Shown: positions 53,354 to 62,547, counted from the stretch's first letter. The stretch is DNA of 64,000 bases from Paenibacillus sp. JNUCC32 (GCF_014863545.1 NZ_CP062260.1:2356001-2420000); one strand, 5' to 3'. Notes: generated from the sequence alone by a model not told the origin. Program-made: numbers and translations.

Positions 53354-54952
53354 GTGGCCTTTTTTAAACGAACAAAGCAACCCCCATCGAATACGGCCCT
53401 GCTTCATCATAATGGGCAAACGAAGCAAACCGCCGAAGCCTCTCGCCTATCCGACCGCTTGGATCAGAATTTACATAGAATCCGGGAACAAACCGGCCAC
53501 AGCCGGGATATCATCATTCGAACCCTAAGTCATATGTTTGGAAGCGAACATACCCTTGCCGTTATCTATATCGATGGATTGGTTGATACGCTCACCATCA
53601 ATCATTCCATCATGCAATCCTTAACCTCAAAGGATTACGACGAAGAGCTGCATACCTCTGACCCTGCAGAAATCTTGTCCATTATCAAAAATCGATTCTT
53701 ATCCATTGGCAGCATTAGCGATTTGGAGTTGATGGAGCCATTGATCTCCGCCATCCTCGAAGGCAATACTGTCATTCTCATCGACGGATCCACTCATGGC
53801 GTTATCGCCAGCTCTATCGGTGGAGAAGAACGCGGAGTAGAAGAGCCCCAATCTCAGACCGTCGTTCGCGGTCCGAAGGAAGGTTTCACCGAAAATATCC
53901 GCACGAATACCGCCTTGATCCGTCGGAAGATTAAAAGCCCGAACCTCTGGATCGTGGACCGTAAGATTGGCCGCGTCACCCAAACGGATGTTGCCGTTAT
54001 GTATTTGAATGGCATCGCTAATGATAAGATCGTACAAGAAATATTGAATCGTTTAGACCGGATCGATACCGACAGCATCCTGGAGAGCGGGTATATCGAA
54101 GAGTTTATACAAGATACAACGTTCACCCCCTTTCCTACCATCACCAATACGGAGCGCCCCGATGCTATCGCAGGTGCGATCCTGGAAGGGAAAATCGCCA
54201 TTTTGGTTGACGGGACACCGTTTGCGCTGATTGCTCCCATCACCATATTCAAATTGTTTCAATCGAGCGAAGACTACTACCAAAAGTTCGATATCGCCAC
54301 TTTTTTGCGCCTGTTACGCATCATTTCCTTTGTGGTGTCGATGCTTCTTCCTTCGCTTTATATTGCCATCTCCACATTCCATCAAGAAATGCTGCCAACG
54401 ACCCTGCTAATCAGCCTTGCAGCACAGCGGGAAGGCATCCCTTTTCCCGCCGTTGTCGAGGCCTTGGCGATGGAAATTACGTTCGAAGTATTAAGGGAAG
54501 CCGGTGTGCGCATGCCCAGGGCGATGGGTTCTGCGATATCCATCGTAGGCGCATTAGTACTGGGTCAAGCCGCTGTACAGGCAGGTTTAGTGTCAGCTGC
54601 CATGGTGATCATCGTTGCATTTACCGCCATCGCGAGCTTTGTTGCGCCTTCCGTGAGCATAGCCAACTCCGCCAGACTGCTCCGATTCGGTTTTATGATA
54701 TTGGCGGCAACTTTAGGGCTCTTTGGGATTATGGCAGGATTACTCGCCATGCTGATCCACCTAGCCGGCTTGCGATCATTCGGTTTGCCGTATCTTACGC
54801 CGTTCGCTCCATTTATCCCGTTAGACCAAAAAGACGTGCTGGTGCGAGTTCCATGGTGGGCCATGGTGACAAGACCCACCTTAATCAATCGTAAAAACGC
54901 GAAACGGCAAAAAATGAACCAGCGCCCATCGCCTTCCGATGGTAACAAATAG
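53354..54952 (+). CDS. GerA-family spore germination receptor subunit A (second operon)
   Basis: The 532-residue protein is full length. The hydrophilic N-terminal domain (~1-300) contains LAVIYIDGLVDTLTINHSIM, VVRGPKEGFTENIRTNTALIRRKIKS and RVTQTDVAVMYLNGIANDKIVQEI, all typical of GerKA/YndD-type subunits; the C-terminal half has about five membrane segments, with the GVRMPRAMGSAISIVGALVLGQAAVQAGLVS block. It is the A part of a nutrient receptor in the spore inner membrane. The start is GTG 53354 with only a weak ribosome-binding site (GTGAG). It is the first gene of an A-C-B operon. Confidence 0.94.
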   Translation: MAFFKRTKQPPSNTALLHHNGQTKQTAEASRLSDRLDQNLHRIREQTGHSRDIIIRTLSHMFGSEHTLAVIYIDGLVDTLTINHSIMQSLTSKDYDEELHTSDPAEILSIIKNRFLSIGSISDLELMEPLISAILEGNTVILIDGSTHGVIASSIGGEERGVEEPQSQTVVRGPKEGFTENIRTNTALIRRKIKSPNLWIVDRKIGRVTQTDVAVMYLNGIANDKIVQEILNRLDRIDTDSILESGYIEEFIQDTTFTPFPTITNTERPDAIAGAILEGKIAILVDGTPFALIAPITIFKLFQSSEDYYQKFDIATFLRLLRIISFVVSMLLPSLYIAISTFHQEMLPTTLLISLAAQREGIPFPAVVEALAMEITFEVLREAGVRMPRAMGSAISIVGALVLGQAAVQAGLVSAAMVIIVAFTAIASFVAPSVSIANSARLLRFGFMILAATLGLFGIMAGLLAMLIHLAGLRSFGLPYLTPFAPFIPLDQKDVLVRVPWWAMVTRPTLINRKNAKRQKMNQRPSPSDGNK

Positions 54953-54986
54953 TATACAAACGGTATAAGTCGGAGGTGAAGAACAG

Positions 54987-56204
54987 ATGAACCGGAAGCT
55001 TAAACTCCTGATTCTCATGATGACCGCCTCGCTGCTTCTCAACGGTTGCTGGGACAGTAAAGAGTTAAACTCGCTTAGCATTGTCTCGGCGACGTCCATA
55101 GACCGCAGCGAAGACGAATGGATCATCTCCTTCCAAGTCGTCATTCCGCAGTCCATCGCCACCCAGACCGGTGGTGGATCCGGGGGAAGTCAATCACCGA
55201 TCACCATCTTCTCCACCAGGGGCAAGACCATTCGCGAAGCCATGCAGAATGCGAATTTAGAAGCGCCGCGCGCGTTGTTTTTCGCCCATAACTCCATATT
55301 GATTATTAATGAACAAGTCGTTCGGAACGCAGGCGTACAACAAATCCTTGATTTTTTCCTCCGCCCCATGGAAAGCCGGGAAACCATGTCGGTTCTGCTG
55401 ACCAAGGACAAAGCCTCCAATCTGTTGGAAGTGCTTATTCCGTTGGAGAAAATATCGGGCAATGCGATTCAACGGGTCATTACGCAAGGGCAAGAAAATC
55501 TGTCCCAGGTGAAAAATATTAAATTGATCGATTTTGCATCCATGGTCGCCAATCCGTACCAAGGCGCCATGGCACCCGAGTTGAGAGTGTCCGGCAATCA
55601 AGAGGAGCAATCCACCTTGGATGCTTTAAAGTCGACCCGCAATCAAGCGGTACTCAAGCTTGGGGATTTAGGCGTATTTCGGGGAGACAGACTGGTCGGA
55701 TGGATGAAGCGAAGAGAAAGCAGAGGCGTCGCTTGGCTTTCGAACAGCGTCAAAAACCTGATCATTGTTACCCCATGCAGCGATCAAGACGCAACCCGGT
55801 TATCGAGTTACCGCGTCACCCATTCCTCGACTCGGGTAGATCCCAAAATGGTCGACGGTTCAGTCAACATGATGGTCCATATTCAAACCAAGGGGGCTCT
55901 TGATGAAACCAGCTGTACGATGGATTTGACGAAACCGGAAGTCATTTCGAAACTCGAGGAAGCGATTGCCGAGCAGATCAAGGAAGAAGTCTTGGCTACG
56001 TGGAAAAGGATGAAGGATTTGAATGTGGATGTGGTTGGTTTTTTGGATATGATTCACAGAAGATATCCGGCGGCCAGCAAACGCCTTTCAAAGTCGGAGC
56101 ATCCGCTTCAGGAGCTGGAACTCGACCTGAATCTTGAAGTTAACGTGGAACACACGAATATGATCAATAAACCCTTCTCGAATCTGATTGAACCCAATAA
56201 ATAG
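54987..56204 (+). CDS. Ger(x)C-family spore germination lipoprotein (second operon)
   Basis: The 405-residue lipoprotein has signal peptide and lipobox LLLNGCWD. The C-subunit opening WDSKELNSLSIVSATSIDRSEDEWIISFQVVIPQSIA is the family signature; the later segment DLTKPEVISKLEEAIAEQIKEEVLATWKRMKDLNVDVVGFLDMIHRRYP is the usual long helix of the C-terminal domain. Here the C gene precedes the B gene, opposite to the first operon. AGGTGAAGAACAG provides a ribosome-binding site before the ATG at 54987. It forms part of the receptor with the flanking A and B subunits. Confidence 0.94.
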   Translation: MNRKLKLLILMMTASLLLNGCWDSKELNSLSIVSATSIDRSEDEWIISFQVVIPQSIATQTGGGSGGSQSPITIFSTRGKTIREAMQNANLEAPRALFFAHNSILIINEQVVRNAGVQQILDFFLRPMESRETMSVLLTKDKASNLLEVLIPLEKISGNAIQRVITQGQENLSQVKNIKLIDFASMVANPYQGAMAPELRVSGNQEEQSTLDALKSTRNQAVLKLGDLGVFRGDRLVGWMKRRESRGVAWLSNSVKNLIIVTPCSDQDATRLSSYRVTHSSTRVDPKMVDGSVNMMVHIQTKGALDETSCTMDLTKPEVISKLEEAIAEQIKEEVLATWKRMKDLNVDVVGFLDMIHRRYPAASKRLSKSEHPLQELELDLNLEVNVEHTNMINKPFSNLIEPNK

Positions 56205-56238
56205 ACCGCAATCGATACCTACAACAAGGAGGTCCCCA

Positions 56239-57330
56239 ATGGAGAAGATCGGAAAATACCAAATCATAGCCATGACCATCTTGTTTATGATCGGCAGCAC
56301 CCCATTATATGAGCTGGGGATTGAAGCTAAACAAGATGCTTGGCTGGTCGTGCTGGTTGCCATGCTCGCGGGATTGCTGCTGTTGTGCGTCTACCTCTAT
56401 ATCCAGAACAAAAATTCGGAGCATGCACTTCCCCAAATTCTAAATCGGCATTTGGGGAAATATTGGGGCTCCCTTATTACAGCATCCTATATCGTTTATT
56501 TTGCATATGAATCCATGCGAAATACCCGCGAGTTCGCGGACATCATCAATATCTCCTTTCTCCCCAGCACACCGCTGTTCATCCTGATTCTCTTGATGGT
56601 CTTACTGTCCGGTTATGCCGTTTGGAAAGGCATTGAGGTATTCTTTCGCGTCACGGAATTTCTTCTTCCTTTTACGATGATCGGATATATCTTGATCGTT
56701 CTTATGTTCATCGGTTCGAATATCATTCACCTTGACCGCCTTATGCCCATGCTTGAAAACGGAATCCGGCCGGTGCTGCAAGCAGCTTTGCCGGAGGTGA
56801 TCAGTTTTCCGTTCGGTCAAATCGTGGTCTTTCTCATGTTTTGGAATCATCTCGATGATAAGAAAACGCTGTCCAAGACATCCTTGTCTTCCTACATATT
56901 CGTGGGCATCTTTTTAATGATATTCAACATATTAAACCTTGCGATATTGGATCCCTCCATAACGAGCATATCGACTTTTCCGCTGCTCCGGTCGGTTCGT
57001 CTCATCGAAATCGCCGATTTTCTGGAGCGTTTGGACCCGTTGATCATCTTGCTGATCTATATCGGCATTTTCGTAAAAATGACCGCATTCTACCTCGGTG
57101 CCGTACTCGGTCTCTCCAGCCTGATCAAAATCAGCCATAAAAAAACCACCGTGATCGTGGGTGCTTTCATTTTTACCATATCGTTCACTTCGCCGAACTT
57201 TATTTATCATATCTGGATCGGGTTCGCTCAAAATTTGAAATACCACTTTCCCATCTTTCAGATCGGACTGCCATTGCTTCTTGCTTTGATAATATTAATC
57301 AAAGGAGGTCGTTCATCCAAATCCGGCTGA
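56239..57330 (+). CDS. GerB-type spore germination permease (second operon)
   Basis: The 363-residue B subunit has about ten membrane helices (YQIIAMTILFMIGSTPLYELGIEAKQDAWLVVLVAMLAGLLLL at the N-terminus; the conserved YFAYESMRNTREFADIINI segment near ~95-115). It is related to amino-acid permeases and should bind the germinant. ATG 56239 was chosen because CAAGGAGG lies 5-7 nt upstream; a longer reading to 56188 overlaps the C gene. It is the last gene of the operon, followed by a terminator. Confidence 0.93.
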   Translation: MEKIGKYQIIAMTILFMIGSTPLYELGIEAKQDAWLVVLVAMLAGLLLLCVYLYIQNKNSEHALPQILNRHLGKYWGSLITASYIVYFAYESMRNTREFADIINISFLPSTPLFILILLMVLLSGYAVWKGIEVFFRVTEFLLPFTMIGYILIVLMFIGSNIIHLDRLMPMLENGIRPVLQAALPEVISFPFGQIVVFLMFWNHLDDKKTLSKTSLSSYIFVGIFLMIFNILNLAILDPSITSISTFPLLRSVRLIEIADFLERLDPLIILLIYIGIFVKMTAFYLGAVLGLSSLIKISHKKTTVIVGAFIFTISFTSPNFIYHIWIGFAQNLKYHFPIFQIGLPLLLALIILIKGGRSSKSG

Positions 57331-57363
57331 TCGGTGGATTGGGTCAATATGGATGTTCATCAA

Positions 57364-57390
57364 AAAAACCGCGAATAACGCGGCTTTTTA
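57364..57390 (+). terminator. Terminator of the second ger operon
   Basis: CCGCG / CGCGG (57369-57373, 57379-57383) with 5-nt loop, flanked by A-run and T-run. It also fits as a terminator for the convergent histidine kinase. Confidence 0.8.
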
Positions 57391-57432
57391 AGCGTGTCAC
57401 TGAGAGGGATAAGACTAACAACCATCCATATC

Positions 57433-58767
57433 CTATTGTTCGGGGGTTGCGGCAGGTAACCATCCTTCCAGCAGCGCTCCTCCCTCCGGATGGTTGCTGA
57501 CGGTTATTTCACCTCCGTGCCGCCTTATGATTCTTTGTGAAATGGTCAACCCTAAACCGCTGCCTCCAGTTGATCGGCTTCGAGACGCTTCCCCACGGTA
57601 CAAGGGTTCAAAAACGCGCTCCAGGTCTGCCGAGGAGAAGCCCGGTCCGTTATCGCGTATCGTAAACCTGATCCGGTTGTCGTCCTTGCTGCATCGCACA
57701 GCAATTTCACCACCCAAGGGTGTATGTCTGACGGCATTGTCCAGGAGATTATTCATGGCGCGCTCCAATAAATGCGTATCGCCTCTTAGTAGACAATCGC
57801 CCATGAATTGTGCGGTAAAGGTAATATGCTTGTCAGCCGCAAGAGGCCGCAGGCTGTCCATCGAATTCTGGATAACATCTCTCAAATCAACGAGGCTGCG
57901 GCTAAGTTCCGCCTCCAAATATTCCATCCTCGTAAATGTGAAAAGATCCTCCACAAGACGATCCAACTGCATCGATTTTTCCTTGCATACCGCTACGTAT
58001 TTGGCGACCATTTGCGGGGATTGAGCGATTCCTTGTTCCAAGCCATCCAAATAACCCCGCAACGCAAACAACGGCGTCCGCAAATCATGCGCAACGGCAG
58101 CAATCACGAATCGGCGTTCCTGTTCCAATTCGGCTTGTTTTTGATAGGATTTCTCAAGCCCCTTCACCATCACTTCGAATCCATCGCGTACTTCGGCGAT
58201 TTCGGTGATCCTGGATGAGGGCAACCGCGCCTTCCAATCGCCTGTCGCGATTTGCCTGGCTGCATTTCCCATCTTCTCAAGCGGTTTGAGCACGAACCGT
58301 CTCATTCCCATTCCGACAATCAAGATAGCAAGCAGCAGTCCTGCAAAAGCCGACATGACCTGTTTTTCATTGGTTCTTGGCAAATACAGAGTTACCCTAC
58401 CCAGCAATTGACCATCCTTGATGACGGAGAATCGTTCCGTTGACAACGACGTACCGCTGCGTTCCGGATTAGACCGATACAGCTCCCGCGCTTCCGCGGA
58501 TTGAATAAGAACATCCATTTTCGCTTCATGGAGTGCCGTTTTCAATTGATTTTGCCAAGCCGGTTCCGTCCATTGGCCGGAGCCTGCTTCAATGAAGTGT
58601 ATCATTTCCGATAAATTACTTTGCAGCGTCTCATTTTGCAGACGCCCTTTTTCGAAACTGAGCGTCTTGGTCTCCATAAAATGGGCAGTGACAAAAAAGA
58701 TCCACGGTAACAGAAGGATAAAGAAAAAGCAAAGCATGGTAAAGGTTCGAATGCGCAGCTTCTTCAT
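57433..58767 (-). CDS. Sensor histidine kinase
   Basis: The 444-residue kinase has an N-terminal membrane segment (MLCFFFILLLPWIFFVTAHF), an extracytoplasmic part of ~100 residues, a second membrane segment (AFAGLLLAILIVGMGM), a HAMP domain (LKPLEKMGNAARQIATGDWKARL), a HisKA box with the phosphorylated His (VAAVAHDLRTPLFALRGYLD) and a HATPase domain with N, G1, F and G2 boxes (NNLLDNAVRHTP, RDNGPGF, GGSGLGLTIS). It phosphorylates the regulator encoded just upstream. The start ATG 58767 comes one nt after that regulator's stop, with GAGGG 8 nt upstream. The signal it senses is unknown. Confidence 0.93.
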   Translation of the reverse strand: MKKLRIRTFTMLCFFFILLLPWIFFVTAHFMETKTLSFEKGRLQNETLQSNLSEMIHFIEAGSGQWTEPAWQNQLKTALHEAKMDVLIQSAEARELYRSNPERSGTSLSTERFSVIKDGQLLGRVTLYLPRTNEKQVMSAFAGLLLAILIVGMGMRRFVLKPLEKMGNAARQIATGDWKARLPSSRITEIAEVRDGFEVMVKGLEKSYQKQAELEQERRFVIAAVAHDLRTPLFALRGYLDGLEQGIAQSPQMVAKYVAVCKEKSMQLDRLVEDLFTFTRMEYLEAELSRSLVDLRDVIQNSMDSLRPLAADKHITFTAQFMGDCLLRGDTHLLERAMNNLLDNAVRHTPLGGEIAVRCSKDDNRIRFTIRDNGPGFSSADLERVFEPLYRGEASRSRSTGGSGLGLTISQRIIRRHGGEITVSNHPEGGALLEGWLPAATPEQ

Positions 58768-58768
58768 G

Positions 58769-59455
58769 TCAACGACCCTCAAAGCGATAGCCTACTCCCC
58801 ACACGTTAACGAGGAATTGCGGCTGGTTCGGATCAGCTTCGATTTTCTCGCGCAGCCGGCTGAGATGGACGCGGATCGTATGCCTGTCGCCCACCCCGTC
58901 CCAAAATTTCGCAAGCAGCTGGTCATAGGTGAAAACATGTCTAGGATGCTCTGCGAATACTCGCAGCAGTTCGAACTCCTTCGGCGTGAGCACGACGTTA
59001 TTGCCATCCACGACTACTTCTCTTGTGGACAAATTTAACCGGAGGCGGCCGTAATCCAACACCCGCTCCTCCATTGGCCGCCGGGTCGCGGAGCGTCGCA
59101 GTACGGCTTTCACGCGGGCAACGATCTCCGCGGGAGAAGCCGTTTTGACGATATAATCGTCGCCGCCGAGCGTCAGCCCCCGGATTTTGTCCACGTCGTC
59201 GCTGCGGGCACTCAAGAAGAGAATCGGAACAGGGCTTTCCGCCCGAATCCGGCGGCACAGCTCAAATCCATTTTGTCCCGGCATCATGATGTCCAGAACC
59301 ATGCACTGAATGGGATGCTGTTGGAATATGGCCCACGCCTCCTCCGCATCACAAGCAGTCTTCACGTGAAAGCTGTCATTCTCAAGAAAGTCCCTTAATA
59401 GTTCGACGATGCTTTTGTCATCGTCTACAACGAGTATCGTATTGTCTCCGCTCAT
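58769..59455 (-). CDS. OmpR-family response regulator
   Basis: The 228-residue response regulator has a receiver domain with the acidic pair DDD (residues ~11-13), phosphorylated Asp in MVLDIMMPGQNG, Thr/Ser and Lys switch residues (LSARSDDVDK; VKTASPAEIVARV), and a C-terminal winged-helix (LDYGRLRLNLSTREVVVDGNNVVLTPKEFELLRVF ... HTIRVHLSRLREKIEADP). The C-terminal helix-turn-helix binds DNA direct repeats. It is encoded directly before the kinase. Its promoter region, shared with the divergent DJ-1 gene, holds candidate direct repeats at about 59532-59558. Confidence 0.94.
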   Translation of the reverse strand: MSGDNTILVVDDDKSIVELLRDFLENDSFHVKTACDAEEAWAIFQQHPIQCMVLDIMMPGQNGFELCRRIRAESPVPILFLSARSDDVDKIRGLTLGGDDYIVKTASPAEIVARVKAVLRRSATRRPMEERVLDYGRLRLNLSTREVVVDGNNVVLTPKEFELLRVFAEHPRHVFTYDQLLAKFWDGVGDRHTIRVHLSRLREKIEADPNQPQFLVNVWGVGYRFEGR

Positions 59456-59687
59456 GAAAATCCCACCTTTGCCATCTAGTTTATCATTTTTTTTGCAGGA
59501 ACCGACGAGAGTCCATGAATTGTGATGGTTTGTTTATACTTTTGTGACCTTTTTACGACTTCGTTTGAGATATTCGTTTGTTAAACTTCTATTTGCGAAC
59601 ACGGACGGGACTTCATTCGGGAGGTCGTTCGGGCAATTCAGCCGAATCTACGCGATTCGTCATCGCATCAAAGACGGGAGGATCTAT

Positions 59688-60710
59688 ATGCTAACTGTAC
59701 AAATCGTGTTATTTGATGGTTTCGACCTGCTGGATGCCATTGCGCCTTACGAGGTTTTTTGCGCGGCAGCGTCGTTTTGCGAACATGAGTTATGCGTGGA
59801 ATTGGTTACGGCCGAAGGGTCAAGGGCTGTGGCTAGCGGCGTTAACGGATTAAAAATTGAAGCGAGCAGCCGACTGAATCCGGAATGCGCGGGCATCATT
59901 CTCGTACCGGGAGCGTCGGGCGAGGTCGAAGGTGATGGCCCCGATTCGATCCCAGCTATTTTGGGCCGGGCAATGAATACCGAATTGACCGGTATGATCG
60001 GGCAGGCACTCGAGCGGCAGGACATCGTAGTCGCTACCGTATGCGGCGGCTCTCTGCTGCTGGCTATGGGCGGACTATTGGAAGGGAGATCGGCGGTAAC
60101 GCATCACCTCGGCATGGGCTTGCTTGGTGCAACCGGGGCAGTCCCGATCAAGGCACGGGTCGTGGACGACGGCAGCCTCGTTACCGGCGGCGGTGTCACA
60201 TCCGGGCTTGATGTGGCACTGTACTTGGTGGAACGGGAACTCGGACCGCGCATCGCGCACGCGGTAGAGCAATTATTCGAGTACGAACGAAGAGGTACGG
60301 TTTGGAAGGGGATCGGCCTGGCACCAAGCACGCAGAAGTCTTTGCCGAACGCAGCAGCGAACCATGGGGCGTTAACTAACGCATCCTCGGGTCACCAACT
60401 CACGCAGGCATCTATATTCGAAGGGGATTGGGATACAATGATCGCTACGCCTGTGGGGAAAATGGAAGTCAGGCTCTCCATATCGGCAAGGAACGACATC
60501 ATCGAAGGAACGGCAACGCAAGGAGATGAAACCATCCGATTCAGGAGCCCTGTGCTTCAGAACGGCAAGCTGGCCTGGTCGCTTCCCATCACGAAGCCCA
60601 TGCGCCTGAACCTAAAATTCGAAGTTACCGCGGACGGAGATGTTATGACCGGAACCGCCAAGGCCGGCATGCTGCCGGCATCCAAATTAACCGGAACACG
60701 GGTTTCTTAA
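59688..60710 (+). CDS. Cytosolic DJ-1/PfpI-family protein with a C-terminal beta domain
   Basis: The 340-residue protein has a DJ-1/PfpI domain (~1-200): VQIVLFDGFDLLDAIAPYEVF, then the nucleophile elbow VVATVCGGSLLLAMGG with the conserved Cys and the late block SGLDVALYLVERELGPRIAHAVEQLFEYERRG. The remaining ~85 residues (SIFEGDWDTMIATPVGKMEVRLSISARNDIIEGTATQGDE) form a beta-rich domain of unknown type, joined by an Asn/Ala-rich linker. No signal peptide. Likely an isonitrile-hydratase- or glyoxalase-like enzyme, but activity is not proven. The ATG at 59688 is preceded by GGGAGG. First of three tightly packed genes. Confidence 0.8.
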   Translation: MLTVQIVLFDGFDLLDAIAPYEVFCAAASFCEHELCVELVTAEGSRAVASGVNGLKIEASSRLNPECAGIILVPGASGEVEGDGPDSIPAILGRAMNTELTGMIGQALERQDIVVATVCGGSLLLAMGGLLEGRSAVTHHLGMGLLGATGAVPIKARVVDDGSLVTGGGVTSGLDVALYLVERELGPRIAHAVEQLFEYERRGTVWKGIGLAPSTQKSLPNAAANHGALTNASSGHQLTQASIFEGDWDTMIATPVGKMEVRLSISARNDIIEGTATQGDETIRFRSPVLQNGKLAWSLPITKPMRLNLKFEVTADGDVMTGTAKAGMLPASKLTGTRVS

Positions 60711-60732
60711 GATTCGGAGGTTGTGGAACTGC

Positions 60733-61371
60733 ATGAAGAAACGGAAATCATTATACCGGCTGCTGGCCTGTGTCAGCCTTGTTTTTATTCTATACGCCCT
60801 GGTCAAAAACTATTGGATCGATCCCGGTGCCGCTGGTTTTTTAAGCCGTAAAACCGGGCTGAAGCGGGAGCTGAATCTTCCGGTCTGGTTGAATGTCATG
60901 TACGTTCATGTTGGATTTGCATGTCTGGCCATGGCGTCGGGCTTGATCAACTTTTCCAATCGAATGTTTGAAAAAAGCCGCAGGTTCCATCGTTTCAACG
61001 GCTACGTTTACCTCGTGTCCGTACTGCTGGTTGTCCTGACCTCCGGATATATGGCGCCTTACGCCACCGGCGGAAAAATCAGCAGCATGGGATTCAACGC
61101 GCTCAATCTGATCTGGCTGTTTGTCACCATTACGGCGCTCCTCCAAATCAAGAGGAAACGAATCGACCGGCACCGGAACTGGATGATCCGGAGTTACGCC
61201 TTCTGCTTCACGAACCTGTTGATTCATCTTATCACTTCCCTTGTTCATCAGGGTTTCGGTTTGGTTTACGCAACAAGCTACACCATTGGCCTCTACGGCT
61301 CTATTGCACTGCTGATTGTTATTCCTGAAATCATCATCAGAACGAAACGAAAGGAATGGGTAATCGAATGA
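60733..61371 (+). CDS. DUF2306 membrane protein
   Basis: The 212-residue membrane protein has about six hydrophobic segments (SLYRLLACVSLVFILYALV at the N-terminus, then VMYVHVGFACLAMASGLINF, FNGYVYLVSVLLVVLTSGYMA and so on). The HRFNGYVYLVSVLLVVLTSGYMAPYATGG and RKRIDRHRNWMIRSYAFCFTNLLIHLI patterns mark the DUF2306 family, whose conserved His/Arg residues in the membrane suggest heme or quinone contact but have no settled function. It lies between two DJ-1-like genes and overlaps the second by an ATGA. CGGAGG precedes the ATG at 60733 by 12 nt. Confidence 0.8.
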   Translation: MKKRKSLYRLLACVSLVFILYALVKNYWIDPGAAGFLSRKTGLKRELNLPVWLNVMYVHVGFACLAMASGLINFSNRMFEKSRRFHRFNGYVYLVSVLLVVLTSGYMAPYATGGKISSMGFNALNLIWLFVTITALLQIKRKRIDRHRNWMIRSYAFCFTNLLIHLITSLVHQGFGLVYATSYTIGLYGSIALLIVIPEIIIRTKRKEWVIE

Positions 61372-62129
61372 AAAAAATAATTAGTTTACTTATGTCGTTA
61401 ACACTGATACTTAGTTTGTTTGCTCCGGCTGCAAGCGCGAAAGCGAATAAGAATCAAGATGAGTTCAAAAACAGAAATCTGCATGTTCAAATCGTATTGT
61501 TTGATGGGTTTGATCTGCTGGATGCACTGGCCCCATATGAAGTATTCGCTGCAGCTGGAATGTACTCTGGAGGAAAAGTTACCGTGGAATTGGTATCCGC
61601 AGAAGGCAAGCGCTCGGTCCCGAGCGGTTTGAATGGCCCTTCCCTCAAAGCCGAAGCCGTCTTAGACCCTAATCGCTCCGGAATTATCTTGGTTCCTGGA
61701 GCTTCGGGTAAACCAGCAGGCAATTCGGAAGATGCCATTCCGAATGTGTTAAAAGGAGCCCTGCAAACCCGTCTCCCTGCGATGTTAAAAAAGTCCATGG
61801 ATAATAAGGATGTTACGGTTGCCACCGTTTGTGGAGGTTCATTGCTGCTTGCTATGGGCGGCATGTTGAAGGATCGACACGCCGTTACCAATCAGATCGG
61901 AATGACTGCACTGAAAGCTCTCGGTGCAAATCCGATTGATGCAAGAGTCGTTGAAGATGGTCCTCGCCTGGTGACTGGTGGCGGTGTGACATCTGGACTT
62001 GATGTTTCCCTATATTTGGTTGAGCGTGAATTGGGACCTCAAATCGCAAATGCTGTTGAACAGTTATTCGAGTACGAACGAAGAGGTACAGTTTGGCAAG
62101 CTGAGGGCATTGCACCGATCAACTTTTAA
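61368..62129 (+). CDS. Exported DJ-1/PfpI-family protein
   Basis: The 253-residue protein is a paralogue of the cytosolic copy at 59688 but has a signal peptide (MKKIISLLMSLTLILSLFAPAASAKA, ~1-25) and lacks the C-terminal beta domain. The DJ-1 core is intact: VQIVLFDGFDLLDALAPYEVFAA, VTVATVCGGSLLLAMGGML with its Cys, and SGLDVSLYLVERELGPQIANAVEQLFEYERRG. Its 26-nt stretch at 62064-62089 is identical to 60273-60298 in the other copy. ATG 61368 overlaps the DUF2306 stop. It should act outside the cell or in the wall; activity is unknown. Confidence 0.82.
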   Translation: MKKIISLLMSLTLILSLFAPAASAKANKNQDEFKNRNLHVQIVLFDGFDLLDALAPYEVFAAAGMYSGGKVTVELVSAEGKRSVPSGLNGPSLKAEAVLDPNRSGIILVPGASGKPAGNSEDAIPNVLKGALQTRLPAMLKKSMDNKDVTVATVCGGSLLLAMGGMLKDRHAVTNQIGMTALKALGANPIDARVVEDGPRLVTGGGVTSGLDVSLYLVERELGPQIANAVEQLFEYERRGTVWQAEGIAPINF

Positions 62130-62209
62130 ACTGGTAGTTTACAAAGCAAAAATCAACCGTAACTCGTTCTTTAGCTCTAACTATCTGGTGATATATATAG
62201 TTTATTTCG

Positions 62210-62272
62210 CACAAAAAAACTCCACACCATACACAGGGTAAACGTTTGCCTATCCCTGTGCGGGTGCGGAGA
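62210..62272 (-). terminator. Terminator of the DUF896 gene
   Basis: Long imperfect stem on the minus strand (CTCCGCACC...GGTGTGGAG and CACAGGG/CCCTGTG) followed by TTTTTTT. It is ~40 nt after the DUF896 stop and convergent to the exported DJ-1 gene. Confidence 0.7.
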
Positions 62273-62310
62273 CCAATGAATCCAAAACAGAAACTAACCA
62301 AGCACGAAGC

Positions 62311-62547
62311 TTAATGGAGCTTTGACGTATTCTGTTTTTGCGTAATTTTCAGTTTCTCCGGGGTAACGTCCTCGCCATTCGGGTCCACAACTTTCAACGT
62401 AGACATGGTCGAGAGAACCTGCCCTCGGATGGCTTGCAAATATTCCTGACGAAGCTGCTGCTGTTCAGTGTATTCTTCTTGGCTCAGACCTTCGGTCTTC
62501 TGCTTGCGGCTCAGTTCATTAATTCTATGCAATGAAGGTATGGTCAT
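62311..62547 (-). CDS. DUF896 (YnzC-like) small protein
   Basis: The 78-residue protein has the DUF896 form: RINELSRKQKTEGLSQEEYTEQQQLRQEYLQAIRGQVLSTMSTLKVVDPNG, a two-helix hairpin with basic helices and the turn GLSQEE. B. subtilis YnzC and YlbN-type relatives are small cytoplasmic proteins linked to the SOS operon; function is unresolved. AGGATGAAAG precedes the ATG. Upstream is the DUF1835 gene, 146 nt away, ending in its own terminator. Confidence 0.88.
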   Translation of the reverse strand: MTIPSLHRINELSRKQKTEGLSQEEYTEQQQLRQEYLQAIRGQVLSTMSTLKVVDPNGEDVTPEKLKITQKQNTSKLH

